The position numbers and the translations under genes are program-made. Below, piece after piece: positions 1 through 9,511 of a stretch of 64,000 bases of DNA. The DNA lies in the NCBI RefSeq assembly GCF_947497935.1, contig NZ_CANMIO010000002.1, positions 341,487-405,486 of the forward strand. The letters run 5' to 3'. The notes beneath the pieces were generated by a model. That model saw only the letters and a list, made by a program, of their open reading frames with translations, was not told the origin of the DNA and did not search any database. Each line of letters opens with the position of its first letter. Position 1 is the stretch's first letter. Origin of the DNA: an uncultured Shewanella sp. GTDB taxonomy: Bacteria > Pseudomonadota > Gammaproteobacteria > Enterobacterales > Shewanellaceae.

Positions 1-17
1 CCTAGCTAATACAGCTA
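1..17 (-). promoter_or_regulatory. Partial intergenic gap and start of the fdhB RBS of the left-edge FDH module
   Basis: Read on the minus strand, these bases follow the fdhA stop and run to AGG at the window edge. The equivalent gap after the second fdhA copy (5681-5709) has the same AGCTAGGAG and leads into fdhB. A fourth and fifth gene (fdhB, fdhC) of this module are therefore expected just left of the window. This is inference from the paralogous copy. Confidence 0.5.
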
Positions 18-2891
18 TTAAGCTTTAGCAATCTGACAAAGTGTGGCTTTAGTTTCTTGCATCTGAGTCACAGGGTCATAACCGTAGGTCATTACCGTGT
101 TACAAGACTCACCCACTACGTAAGGCTTAGTGCTAATTCCACCAGATTCTGGATATTGCAGATCTTCACCGTGCATTACACCCGCGAAGTGATAAGGCAT
201 CCAAGTTACACCAGCGCCAACACGTGGAGTTACCATCGCCTTGATCTTGATGCGTCCGCCTTCAGCACCTTCAACCCAAACGTCATCACCGTCACGAATG
301 CCGCGATCTGCCGCATCAGCTGGGTTAATTTCGATGAACATTTCTTGTTGAAGTTCAGCCAACCATGGGCAAGAACGAGACTCTTCACCACCACCTTCGT
401 ACTCAACCAAACGGCCAGAAGTAGAGATTAGTGGGTACTTCTTGTCTAGATCATCAGAAATAACCTTGTCTTGTAACGTCTTGTACAAGGTTGGTAGACG
501 GTGAACTTGCATGTCGTTATGAGTTGGGTATTTCTCAATTAGATCACGACGTGCAGTGTAGATTGGCTCACGGTGTGTCGGGATCTCATCAGGGAATGTC
601 CAAACACGACAACGTGCTTTAGCGTTACCGTATGGCACCATATTGTGTGCTAGTGCAACACGTACGATACCGCCACCCAAGTCAGTAGACCAAGTACGGT
701 TTTCAGCTAGTGCTTTCTCTTCAGCAGTTAGCTCATCCCACCAGCCAAGTTGCTTCAGCATCTTGTCATCAAATTGTGGGTAACCGTCTTGAATATCAGC
801 ATCAACAGAAGCTGAATCTTCAGCTAGGATGCTAACGCCTTCATGTTCAACACCGAAACGAGCACGGAAGTTACCACCACCTTGGTTAACGTTCATACCT
901 GTGCGGTATAGAATTTGTGAACCTGGGTGCTTCTGCTCTGGCGTACCCCAACATGGCCAAGGTAGACCATAAGTCTCGCCCTTGTTCACGCCACCTGGTG
1001 CTTCTAGTGTTTCAGAAGAGAAATCACCCCAGTTCATGGTGTGAGCACGGATACGCTCAGGGCTCCAACCGGTGTAACCGATTGAACGCATACCTTTAGT
1101 GTATTCACGCATGATGTCATCAGGATCTGGCATGTTGCCGTTAACCTTGATGTGCTTAGTCCATGTGTCAGCAATGCCTACATGCTTCGCTAAGCGGTAC
1201 ATGATTTCTAGGTCATTCTTAGAGTCGAATAACGGCTCAACAACCTGCTGACGCCACTGTGCACTACGACCAGAGTTGTTTACTGAACCTTCGCCTTCGT
1301 ACTGAGTAGCTGCAGGTAGTAAGTAAACACCATCTTGACGACGGTGCATAACACCCGCCATTGTTGGGTATGGGTCAACAACAACAACTGTTTCTAGCTT
1401 GTCCAATGCATCACGCACTTCCATCTGACGAGTTTCAGTGTTCACTGACTGACCCCAGAAGAATGCTAGACGTAGGTTATCTTTTTGAGCAAGTTTGTCT
1501 TTAGCTTCTAACACACCATCTTGCCAGCGAGAACATGGCATACCTGGAGTAGTCATTGGGCTACGACCTAAGTAAGACTTTTGGTCGAAACGTGCTTTAA
1601 CTGAATCGAATGGTAGATCCCATACGCGAGACCAGTGGTGCCATGCGCCTTCACCAACGCCGTAGTAGCCTGGTAAGTTGTCGAATAGCAGACCCATGTC
1701 CGTTGCGCCCTGAACGTTATCGTGGCCACGGAAAATGTTAGTACCACCACCAGACACACCCATGTTACCTAGCACTAGCTGCAGGATAGAGTAGATACGC
1801 GTGTTAGCGTTACCAACGTGATGCTGAGTACCACCCATACACCAAATTACAGTACCTGGACGGTTAGTCGCCATTTGTTTAGCAGCAGCATAAACAGCTT
1901 CGCGAGATACGCCAGTTACGTTTTCAACTTCTTCAGGAGTCCAACGCGCAGCTTCTTCACGGATCTTGTCCATGCCGTAAGCACGTGTACGGATAAACTC
2001 TTTATCTTCCCAACCATTTTCAAAAATGTGCCACATTAGACCGTAAACCAAAGGAATATCGGTACCTGGACGTAATGGAAGGTGGATATCAGAATGCGCC
2101 ATAGTGCGAGAGAAACGTGGATCGGCAACAGTCATTGTCGCGCCGCGCTCTTTAGCGATTAAGATGTGCTGCATCGCTACTGGATGCGCCTCTGCTGGGT
2201 TTGCCCCAATCAGGAAGATATTTTTTGCGTTACGAATATCGTTGAAAGAGTTGGTTTGTGCACCGTAACCCCAAGTGTTCGCAACACCAGCAACAGTTGT
2301 TGAGTGACAAATACGCGCTGAATGGTCAACGTTGTTTGTGCCCCACATTGCCGCTAACTTACGGTACATGTATGCACCTTCGTTAGAGAATTTCGCGCTA
2401 CCCATGAAGTAAACTGAGTCAGGACCTGATGTTTGATTGATCTCAAGCATCTTATCGCCGATTTCAGAAACAGCTTGTTCCCATGAAAGCTTCTTCCACT
2501 TACCGCCTTCAAGCTTCATTGGGTACTTAACACGCTTATTTGAATGCGTGTGGTAACGTAAGCTCGCGCCTTTAGCACAATGACCGCCAGAGTTGAATGG
2601 ATGGTCAAATGCAGGCTCTTGACCTGTCCAAACACCATTTTGAACTTCTGCGTATAGACCACAACCTACCGCACAAGCACTACATACAGTACGCTTGATT
2701 TCTGTTGGTGCGTCATGAGCAACAGTTTGCACTTTAGCCTCTGCTTTACGCATCATGCCTGTGCCTAATAAAGAAGCTGCTGCGATACCACCAGATGTGA
2801 TACCGGCTTGCTTCATAAACTGACGACGGCTAATACCTAGAGTCTTTTTCTCTACGGTAGGTGCCGCGTTGGATTGGCGAGTTAACTTCAT
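18..2891 (-). CDS. fdhA: Formate dehydrogenase catalytic subunit alpha, module 1 (Tat-exported, Cys-type)
   Basis: Molybdopterin oxidoreductase of 957 aa that oxidises formate to CO2 in the periplasm. Seen: twin-arginine signal SRRQFMK at residues 21-27; a 4Fe-4S motif C70-x2-C73-x3-C77 with C105; and a cysteine at position 195 in ARICHS, where other FDHs carry selenocysteine or cysteine as Mo ligand. The C-terminal molydopterin dinucleotide-binding domain covers roughly residues 810-950. It follows fdhX by 18 nt and shares its module order with two other copies in the window. By eye it is strongly similar to the copy at 5710-8565, but differs in the stretch after the Fe-S motif (HTHSNKR instead of HGHGEKR). 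Its fdhB and fdhC partners must lie beyond the left edge. Confidence 0.95.
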   Translation of the reverse strand: MKLTRQSNAAPTVEKKTLGISRRQFMKQAGITSGGIAAASLLGTGMMRKAEAKVQTVAHDAPTEIKRTVCSACAVGCGLYAEVQNGVWTGQEPAFDHPFNSGGHCAKGASLRYHTHSNKRVKYPMKLEGGKWKKLSWEQAVSEIGDKMLEINQTSGPDSVYFMGSAKFSNEGAYMYRKLAAMWGTNNVDHSARICHSTTVAGVANTWGYGAQTNSFNDIRNAKNIFLIGANPAEAHPVAMQHILIAKERGATMTVADPRFSRTMAHSDIHLPLRPGTDIPLVYGLMWHIFENGWEDKEFIRTRAYGMDKIREEAARWTPEEVENVTGVSREAVYAAAKQMATNRPGTVIWCMGGTQHHVGNANTRIYSILQLVLGNMGVSGGGTNIFRGHDNVQGATDMGLLFDNLPGYYGVGEGAWHHWSRVWDLPFDSVKARFDQKSYLGRSPMTTPGMPCSRWQDGVLEAKDKLAQKDNLRLAFFWGQSVNTETRQMEVRDALDKLETVVVVDPYPTMAGVMHRRQDGVYLLPAATQYEGEGSVNNSGRSAQWRQQVVEPLFDSKNDLEIMYRLAKHVGIADTWTKHIKVNGNMPDPDDIMREYTKGMRSIGYTGWSPERIRAHTMNWGDFSSETLEAPGGVNKGETYGLPWPCWGTPEQKHPGSQILYRTGMNVNQGGGNFRARFGVEHEGVSILAEDSASVDADIQDGYPQFDDKMLKQLGWWDELTAEEKALAENRTWSTDLGGGIVRVALAHNMVPYGNAKARCRVWTFPDEIPTHREPIYTARRDLIEKYPTHNDMQVHRLPTLYKTLQDKVISDDLDKKYPLISTSGRLVEYEGGGEESRSCPWLAELQQEMFIEINPADAADRGIRDGDDVWVEGAEGGRIKIKAMVTPRVGAGVTWMPYHFAGVMHGEDLQYPESGGISTKPYVVGESCNTVMTYGYDPVTQMQETKATLCQIAKA

Positions 2892-2909
2892 CGCTGTACT
2901 TCTCCTAGA

Positions 2910-3107
2910 CTAGCCGCGTAAGCTATTGTAATAACTGCGAATGTGCGCAGTTTCATGATAGCCATCTACATTTTTAGTGCTGACTTTCGTTTCACTTGCT
3001 TGAGCAACACTGACGCCAGTTGCGGCGATAGCAACACTTGCAGTGCCGCCGATAGTTAGTGCTTTCAGCAAAGATCTGCGGTTCAGATCAGGCTGTTGCT
3101 TTTTCAT
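2910..3107 (-). CDS. fdhX: FdhX-type Tat-targeted small FDH-region protein, module 1
   Basis: A 65-aa protein of the family known as 'formate dehydrogenase region TAT target'. Seen: NRRSLLKA twin-arginine motif near residues 10-17, an Ala-rich hydrophobic stretch, and a short mature tail ending HIRSYYNSLRG. The ATG at 3107 is chosen over an upstream in-frame GTG because AGGAG sits five bases before it and because the paralogue at 8584-8781 starts at the same residue. It always precedes fdhA here, so a role in assembly or export of FdhA is plausible; its exact function is not established. Confidence 0.85.
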   Translation of the reverse strand: MKKQQPDLNRRSLLKALTIGGTASVAIAATGVSVAQASETKVSTKNVDGYHETAHIRSYYNSLRG

Positions 3108-4054
3108 TTTCACTCCTAGTAGGAAGGAATAGTTTTGTTTATAAACACTTAAGATAGATCCAATGACGCTACAACTTGCAACGCAGGTTAACCACTTGTT
3201 GTTTAAGCAGTTAACATTGTAAAAAGTGTATATTCGTTAGAGCTATCCCCAATATAGCCGGCGTAATATAAAGAGTTTTACCCCCAAAAAAGTTGATCTA
3301 AATCTGATTAAAGATTCGATTTCAGGCAAATCAGAATAAAAGTGTTAACTAAAGCATATTTTAAAAAGCTAACTTGCGCACAACCACAAACAATTCCAGT
3401 TAAAACCTAAAATAACACAACAAAAACAAGCTAATTGTCAGCAACTTATACAAATTTAGATCAATAACACCAAACATTAACAGCTGTCTCTAGAAAGCCG
3501 CCATTATCAACAAACAAAACCGAACATAGGCATTTTATGGTGTAAGTTTGTTGTTTTTTCGTGACAAACAAAGAAGCAATTATGCAGAGGAAATTTGAGC
3601 GACGCATACTGTTAACACCATTTCACGTTAGCGAGCATAAAGCGGTTGCCAACGTGGTGAAATCAAGCATTAGCGGCAGTAATCGATACCTGTTTAACTC
3701 ACCCATTACATATAGTGAGAGGCTGTAGGGTAAGGGCGGCTTTTCAACAGCTAGCCCATAACCGCTGACGCAGAGGACTTGCGCTAACCCTACTGCTAGC
3801 GAAAAAGAGAGATGGCTCAAGCTTGGATGATTGTAACTGCGATGGATAGATTGCAGCTAAATGCCGCCACAGCAGTGTATAAATGCATTAGAGAGACTTA
3901 GTTGGTCATAAATTGAAATTGGCAGCTATCGCCGTTCTAGCGAGTTTTAGCGGTAATACCCATTTCGCCTTAACCACTCAATAAATTTTTTTCATTGGCG
4001 CAAAAAAATGCCCCGACTTAGTCAGGGCATTTACAGACAATAATCAAACGAGTA
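3108..4054. promoter_or_regulatory. 947-bp gap between FDH modules 1 and 2, promoter region of fdhX1
   Basis: No convincing gene. Three short blocks at about 3263-3275, 3289-3322 and 3339-3367 recur in the same order upstream of fdhX of module 2 (8936-9039): a TAATATAAAG block, a TTGATCT-containing block and a GTGTTAACTA/GCATATTT block. They probably mark the promoter and regulator sites of the fdhX1-fdhA1 transcript. A 65-codon minus-strand ORF at 3623-3820 has no recognisable feature and is not called. The left part is AT-rich and otherwise blank. Confidence 0.5.
4002..4033 (-). terminator. Rho-independent terminator after fdhC of module 2
   Basis: On the minus strand an imperfect hairpin (ATGCCCTGAC / GTCGGGGCAT) is followed by a run of seven T, about 20 bases after the fdhC stop. 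The near-identical structure follows fdhC of module 3. Confidence 0.85.
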
Positions 4055-5035
4055 TTAGTCTTTGTACTTTAGGGTACCGTTTGCTTTGATCTCATCGAAC
4101 CAAAGGTTATGGTGCTGGCTAGCCCATGTTTCATCACAGTAACCAGAAACCATACACTCCATACCACCTTCAGACATAACCGTTGCCATGAAGATATGCA
4201 CGATTGAGAAAGCAGTAATGATGATAGCGCTGACAGAGTGAAGCACTAACGCGATTAAGCTTAATGTACGGCTAGGCTCGAATAAGTTCGGGAATAGCAA
4301 CAGCATACCAGAAGCAGAAATCACTAGACCGAACACAGCGAATGCCCAGAACCATAATTTCTCACCCGCGTTCGCAAAACCTGCGTCAGGGTGCTTACCT
4401 TTGAATGGACCGAAGTTGATGTAACCACCAACAACCATCATCCACTTAAGGTCATACATCTTTGGCATCTGGTTCTTAGCCCATAACGTTACCATTAGCG
4501 CCCAACCTAGCATGAACGGGATCGCCATGATGTCGTGGATCTGCTTAGCAGCGTTGACTAGACCAGCCCATAGGCCTTCACCAATGTATGGCTGGAAGAA
4601 GAAACGTCCAGCAAGTAGCGTTAAGCCTGTCAGAATCAATAACAGACAAGGAATAGCACCTAGCCAGTGAATCGATACGTCAAACTTGGACCAACGGTAA
4701 ACCAGCTTGCCTGAGAAACCACCGTGAAGCTTAGAAATGCCATTCACTTTGATAAACAGTACAAAAATGATGATCATGCCAAAAAGGGCAGCCATCAACG
4801 CTGGAGCAAGAATATCACTGCGCAACTCAAGTACACGTAGGTCATACGTATTGATTGCTTGACCGTGGAATTCACTCTTTGAAGTGGTATAGCCTTCTTC
4901 GCCCGCTTTTAGCTGAGCCCAGATTTGGCCATTCACTTCATTAGTGTCACCGACTTTAGGGGCATCGTGGGCAAATACAGACACACTAAATAACAGTGCG
5001 ATTGCCACGCCTATGTGTTTGAACCATTTGTTCAT
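4055..5035 (-). CDS. fdhC: Formate dehydrogenase cytochrome b556 (gamma) subunit, module 2
   Basis: A 326-aa membrane subunit that should anchor FdhAB to the periplasmic face of the inner membrane and pass electrons to the quinone pool through b hemes. Seen: an N-terminal signal-like segment ending around FAHDAP, a periplasmic stretch, and several hydrophobic helices carrying histidines (WLGAI-preceding His, IHDIMAIP, LHSVSAI, VHIFMA). The conserved tail SEGGMECMVSGYCDETWA is shared with the copy at 9512. The start at 5035 has AGGAGGTGAT immediately upstream; the longer in-frame start would read through that RBS. It is the last gene of the module, followed by a terminator. Confidence 0.93.
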   Translation of the reverse strand: MNKWFKHIGVAIALLFSVSVFAHDAPKVGDTNEVNGQIWAQLKAGEEGYTTSKSEFHGQAINTYDLRVLELRSDILAPALMAALFGMIIIFVLFIKVNGISKLHGGFSGKLVYRWSKFDVSIHWLGAIPCLLLILTGLTLLAGRFFFQPYIGEGLWAGLVNAAKQIHDIMAIPFMLGWALMVTLWAKNQMPKMYDLKWMMVVGGYINFGPFKGKHPDAGFANAGEKLWFWAFAVFGLVISASGMLLLFPNLFEPSRTLSLIALVLHSVSAIIITAFSIVHIFMATVMSEGGMECMVSGYCDETWASQHHNLWFDEIKANGTLKYKD

Positions 5036-5110
5036 ATCACCTCCTGATTGCTGCAAGCCAGCTCAATGAGACAGCTTGCAGCGATTATGGACTAACGCAA
5101 TATTTAAGGC

Positions 5111-5680
5111 TTAGCCCCAAACATTTTTGTTAGAACCACGGTATGCAACACGCTCACGGAAGATTGCAGAAACAACTTCTGCGTCACCCGCAAGTAGTGA
5201 CTTAGTTGCACACAACTCAGCACACATAGGTAGCTTGCCTTCAGCAATACGGTTGGCACCATACTTCTGACGCTCTGCTTCAGAAAAGTTCTCTTCTGGT
5301 CCGCCGGCACAGAAAGTACACTTATCCATCTTACCGCGAGCACCGAAAGCACCTGATTTAGGGAACTGTGGCGCGCCAAATGGGCAAGCGTATAGGCAGT
5401 AGCCACAACCGATACAAGTATCTTTGTCGTGAAGTACGATGCCGTCTTCTGTCTTGTAGAAACAATTTGCTGGGCAAACTGCCATACAAGGTGCATCACT
5501 ACAGTGCATACATGCTACTGAGATAGATGCTTCGCCTTTTACACCGTCATTGATAGTGACAACACGACGACGTTGAATACCCCACTCTAAAGCAGAGTCG
5601 TTTTCGTTCTTACATGCTGTGACACAACCGTTACACTCGATGCAGCGCTTGGTATCACATAAAAATTTCATTGTAGCCAT
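5111..5680 (-). CDS. fdhB: Formate dehydrogenase iron-sulfur (beta) subunit, module 2
   Basis: A 189-aa four-cluster ferredoxin that relays electrons from FdhA to FdhC. Seen: C13-x2-C16-x2-C19-x3-C23, a second set C57/C60/C65/C69, a third set C89-x2-C92-x2-C95-x3-C99, and a fourth group C121-x2-C124 with C143 and C147. It has no signal peptide, so it should be carried out through the Tat system with FdhA ('hitchhiker'), as is known for this family. An AGGAGAATT element precedes the ATG. It lies 29 nt after fdhA and 75 nt before fdhC. Confidence 0.95.
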   Translation of the reverse strand: MATMKFLCDTKRCIECNGCVTACKNENDSALEWGIQRRRVVTINDGVKGEASISVACMHCSDAPCMAVCPANCFYKTEDGIVLHDKDTCIGCGYCLYACPFGAPQFPKSGAFGARGKMDKCTFCAGGPEENFSEAERQKYGANRIAEGKLPMCAELCATKSLLAGDAEVVSAIFRERVAYRGSNKNVWG

Positions 5681-5709
5681 TCTGGCAATTCTCCTAGCTA
5701 ATTCTGCAC

Positions 5710-8565
5710 TTAGGCTTTAGTGATCTGACAAAGCGATGCTTTGGTTTCCTGCATCTGAGTCACAGGGTCATAACCATAAGTCAATGCAGTGTTAGCTGAT
5801 TCACCAATAACGTAAGGAACCGTACCTTCTGGGTAGTTAGGCGCTAAGCTTTCGCCATGCATCTCACCCGCGAAGTGGTAAGGCATCCAAGTGACACCCG
5901 GCTTAACGCGTGGAGTAACCATAGCCTTAATCTTAATACGACCACCTTCAGCACCTTCTAGCCATACTGTATCGCCGTCGCGAATACTGCGATCTGCCGC
6001 ATCAGCTGGGTTGATTTCAACAAACATCTCTTGCTGAAGTTCAGCCAACCATGGGTTTGAACGCGATTCTTCACCACCACCTTCGTACTCAACTAGACGA
6101 CCAGAAGTCAGACCTAGTGGGTACTTATCGGTGTTGTCATTGTCTTGAATAGTCTTGTACAGCGTTGGTAGACGGTGTACTTGCATGTCAGCGTATGTTG
6201 GGTACTTAGACACAAGATCACGACGTGGTGTATATAACGGCTCACGGTGAACAGGGACCTCGTCTGGGAATGTCCAAACAATACAACGTGCCTTAGCGTT
6301 ACCGAATGGGATACAACCGTGCTTCATAGCCACACGTTGGATACCACCAGAGATATCAGTCTTCCAGTTCTTACCTTCAGCAAGTGCTTTTTCAGCCGCT
6401 GTAAGGTCATCCCACCAGCCTAATTGCTTAAGCATGTCAGCAGTGAACTCTGGGTAACCGTCTTGGATTTCAGCGCCTTTAGAGTAGCTGCCTTCAGCAA
6501 GTAGGTTCTTACCTTTATACTCAACACCGTAACGAGCACGGAAGTTACCGCCACCCTCAAGTACGTGCTTGTTTGTGTTATAAAGGATCTGTGTACCAGG
6601 GTGCTTCTGCTCTGGTGTACCCCAACATGGCCAAGGTAGACCGTAAGTCTCGCCTTTAGCAGGACCACCAGCAGCTTCAAGAGTCTTGTTGCTGAACGTG
6701 CCCCAGTTTTGAGTATGTAACTTCAAACGCTCAGGGCTTTGACCTGACATACCAATCGTCCACATACCGCGGTTGATTTCGCGAGTAACGTCTTCAATCA
6801 CTAGCACGTCATTGGCATCTTTAGCGATACGCTTAGTGTATTCGTCAGCAAAACCAAGCTTTTGAGATAGACGGTACATGATCTCAAGGTCAGTCTTAGA
6901 TTCAAATAATGGCTCGATAACCTGTTCACGCCACTGCTGGCTACGGCCAGAGTTAGACACAGAACCTTGAGTTTCGAACTGAGTTGCAGCAGGTAGAAGA
7001 TAAACACCATTCTTACGACGGTGCATTACACCCGCCATTGTTGGGAAAGGATCCACTACAACCACTGTGTCCATTTGATCGAGTGCGTCACGAACATCAT
7101 TCTGGCGGGTTTCAGTGTTAACTGATTGTCCCCAGAAGAATGCCATGCGAACGCGATCTTTCTGCGCTAGCTTCTCTGGTGTTTCAAGCACACCGTCGTG
7201 CCAACGTGAACAAGGAATACCAGGGGTATTCATTGGAATACGGCCTAGATAAGAGTTTTGGTCGAAACGCGCCTTAACCCAATCGTAGTCCAAGTCCCAA
7301 ACGTTACACCAATGCTGCCAAGAACCCGTCTTAAGACCGTAGTAACCCGGTAGCGTATCGAACAATAGACCTAAGTCAGTTGCGCCCTGTACGTTATCGT
7401 GACCACGGAAGATGTTAGTACCGCCACCAGATACACCCATGTTACCTAGGGCTAGCTGAAGAATACAGTATGCGCGAGTGTTAGCGTTACCCACGTGATG
7501 CTGAGTACCACCCATACACCAAACAACAGTACCAGGACGGTTATCCGCCATCATTTTAGCAGCTTGATAGACTTCTTCTTCAGTGCAGCCAGTGATGTGC
7601 TCAACTTCTTTAGGTGGGAACTTCTTCACTTCCTCACGGATGGTGTCCATCTCGAATACACGTTGTTCGATAAATGTCTTATCTTCCCAACCGTTTTCGA
7701 AGATGTGCCAAAGCATACCGTAGATGAATGGAATATCGGTACCAGGACGTAGACCACAGTGAAGATCTGCGTGAGCAGCAGTGCGAGAGAAACGTGGATC
7801 AACCACGATGATCTTAGCGTTGTTCTTCTCTTTAGCGATCAAGATATGCTGCATGGCAACAGGATGCGCTTCAGCCGGGTTTGACCCGATAAAGAAGATT
7901 GCGTTTGCATTCTGGATATCGTTGAAAGAGTTAGTTTGCGCACCGTAACCCCAAGTGTTTGCAACACCGGCTACAGTGGTAGAGTGACAAATACGTGCAG
8001 AGTGGTCAACGTTGTTCGTGCCCCACATTGCCGCAAATTTACGGTACATGTAGCAGCCTTCGTTCGAGAACTTAGCACTACCCATGAAGTAAACAGAGTC
8101 TGGACCCGATTCTTTACGAATGTTCTGCATTTGGTCGCCAACTTCGTTAAAAGCTTGCTCCCAAGATAGTTTCTTCCACTTGCCATCAACAAGCTTCATT
8201 GGATACTTAAGACGCTTCTCACCGTGACCATGTTCACGTAGTGCAGCACCTTTAGCACAGTGACCGCCCGCGTTGAATGGGTGATCGAAAGCAGGCTCTT
8301 GACCTGTCCACACGCCATTTTGTACTTCAGCGTAAAGACCACAACCTACCGCACATGCACTACATACAGTACGTTTGATTTCAGTTGGAGCATCATGTGG
8401 GATATCTTTGGCTTCTGCTCGACGCATCATGCCTGTACCCAACAAAGAAGCGGCGGCGATACCACCAGATGTGATACCTGCTTGCTTAATAAATTGACGA
8501 CGGCTGATACCTAGAGTTTTTTTCTCTACGGTTGGTGCCGCATTGGATTTGCGAGTTAACTTCAT
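5710..8565 (-). CDS. fdhA: Formate dehydrogenase catalytic subunit alpha, module 2 (Tat-exported, Cys-type)
   Basis: A 951-aa periplasmic formate-oxidising molybdoenzyme. Seen: Tat motif SRRQFIK at residues 21-27, 4Fe-4S ligands C68/C71/C75/C103, and a catalytic-position cysteine C193 in ARICHS. The C-terminal MoCo-binding domain ends at the conserved YGYDPVTQMQETK. The first 50 residues are almost identical to the module 1 copy, suggesting a recent duplication or gene conversion. It is preceded by fdhX (18 nt) and followed by fdhB (29 nt), so this is a complete fdhX-A-B-C module. Confidence 0.95.
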   Translation of the reverse strand: MKLTRKSNAAPTVEKKTLGISRRQFIKQAGITSGGIAAASLLGTGMMRRAEAKDIPHDAPTEIKRTVCSACAVGCGLYAEVQNGVWTGQEPAFDHPFNAGGHCAKGAALREHGHGEKRLKYPMKLVDGKWKKLSWEQAFNEVGDQMQNIRKESGPDSVYFMGSAKFSNEGCYMYRKFAAMWGTNNVDHSARICHSTTVAGVANTWGYGAQTNSFNDIQNANAIFFIGSNPAEAHPVAMQHILIAKEKNNAKIIVVDPRFSRTAAHADLHCGLRPGTDIPFIYGMLWHIFENGWEDKTFIEQRVFEMDTIREEVKKFPPKEVEHITGCTEEEVYQAAKMMADNRPGTVVWCMGGTQHHVGNANTRAYCILQLALGNMGVSGGGTNIFRGHDNVQGATDLGLLFDTLPGYYGLKTGSWQHWCNVWDLDYDWVKARFDQNSYLGRIPMNTPGIPCSRWHDGVLETPEKLAQKDRVRMAFFWGQSVNTETRQNDVRDALDQMDTVVVVDPFPTMAGVMHRRKNGVYLLPAATQFETQGSVSNSGRSQQWREQVIEPLFESKTDLEIMYRLSQKLGFADEYTKRIAKDANDVLVIEDVTREINRGMWTIGMSGQSPERLKLHTQNWGTFSNKTLEAAGGPAKGETYGLPWPCWGTPEQKHPGTQILYNTNKHVLEGGGNFRARYGVEYKGKNLLAEGSYSKGAEIQDGYPEFTADMLKQLGWWDDLTAAEKALAEGKNWKTDISGGIQRVAMKHGCIPFGNAKARCIVWTFPDEVPVHREPLYTPRRDLVSKYPTYADMQVHRLPTLYKTIQDNDNTDKYPLGLTSGRLVEYEGGGEESRSNPWLAELQQEMFVEINPADAADRSIRDGDTVWLEGAEGGRIKIKAMVTPRVKPGVTWMPYHFAGEMHGESLAPNYPEGTVPYVIGESANTALTYGYDPVTQMQETKASLCQITKA

Positions 8566-8583
8566 CGCTTAAATTCTCCTAAA

Positions 8584-8781
8584 CTAGCCGCGTAAGCTAT
8601 TGTAATAACTGCGAATATGTGCAGTTTCATGATAGCCATTGTCATTCTTTGAACTGACTTTAGTTTCACTTGCTTGGGCAACACTTACGCCAGTAGCGGC
8701 GATAGCGACACTTGCTGTGCCACCTATGGTCAGTGCCTTCAGCAAAGATCTGCGGTTCAGATCAGGCTGTTGCTTGTTCAT
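8584..8781 (-). CDS. fdhX: FdhX-type Tat-targeted small FDH-region protein, module 2
   Basis: A 65-aa Tat-signal protein, nearly identical to the module 1 copy (differences mainly at KVSTKNVD versus KVSSKNDN). It has NRRSLLKA, a hydrophobic segment and the HIRSYYNSLRG tail. The ATG has a CAGGAG element upstream. It is the first gene of the module 2 operon. The family is known only as an FDH-region Tat target; a chaperone-like or export-coupled role is inference. Confidence 0.85.
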   Translation of the reverse strand: MNKQQPDLNRRSLLKALTIGGTASVAIAATGVSVAQASETKVSSKNDNGYHETAHIRSYYNSLRG

Positions 8782-9511
8782 TTTTACTCCTGGAAGATAA
8801 GGAATACTCTAATTATAAAAATTAAGATAAGTCTAATAATGCTACCTTTTACAGTGACAACCAGTCAGTTGTTAAGCCGATGATCCATAATGTAAAATTT
8901 GTTTACTTATTAGAGGTATCCAACAAAATTGCAGGGCTAATATAAAGAAAATTCGATTGGAAAAAATTGATCTGAGATAGGTTAAATTTCGACTCTGGAG
9001 AAGCTTCAAGCCAAAGTGTTAACTAGCGCATATTTAAAACCGAAAAAACTGTGTAGAAAATCAAATTTGTACAAGTGATTAGACTAGTGATTGGTGTTTA
9101 AAAATTAACAAATACAAAACATTACAGGGTTTACTTATATAAATGCTAATTATTAACATTTGCTAGACTGCAAGAATATTTTTTATACCAAATGACTCAC
9201 TAACTCATGACTAGGTCCTATTGGCATCGAAACAGGCAATACAGATTTGCTACCAAAAAACAACACACGTAATAAAACGCACCCAAAAGCCCCCTCCCAA
9301 TATGGCTCCAACTAATATAACAAATTGATAATCCACTTCTTTATAGCAAAGCTTCACATAAATTAACTCGAGAAAGGTTTCTAATACCGCTCGCTAGTTT
9401 GTATGCCACACGGTAAATACCGATATTGAAGGAAAGCACCAATTGAAAACCGTCAAAAACAAAAATGCCCCGACTGAGTCGAGGCATTTTTATCTGATAG
9501 CAAAATTAGCG
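8782..9511. promoter_or_regulatory. 730-bp gap between FDH modules 2 and 3, promoter region of fdhX2
   Basis: AT-rich and without a supported gene. Blocks at about 8936-8947, 8961-8992 and 9013-9039 match those upstream of fdhX1 in sequence, order and approximate spacing, including AAATTGATCTGA and GTGTTAACTAGCGCATATTT. A terminator for module 3 lies at the right end (9461-9491). The rest (9050-9450) shows nothing recognisable. Confidence 0.5.
9461..9491 (-). terminator. Rho-independent terminator after fdhC of module 3
   Basis: Minus-strand hairpin ATGCCTCGACT / AGTCGGGGCAT followed by a T run, located 20 bases after the fdhC stop. It is paralogous to the terminator at 4002-4033. Confidence 0.85.

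Noticed and set aside
2295..2320. Selenocysteine UGA codon in fdhA
   Set aside because: All three fdhA frames read through with Cys (ARICHS) and no in-frame UGA; no SECIS is needed.
3623..3820. 65-codon minus-strand ORF in the gap between FDH modules
   Set aside because: No RBS, no recognisable feature, and no counterpart in the equivalent gap of module 2.
5104..5499. 131-codon minus-strand ORF overlapping fdhB
   Set aside because: Out-of-frame shadow of the cysteine-rich fdhB coding sequence; no start signal.
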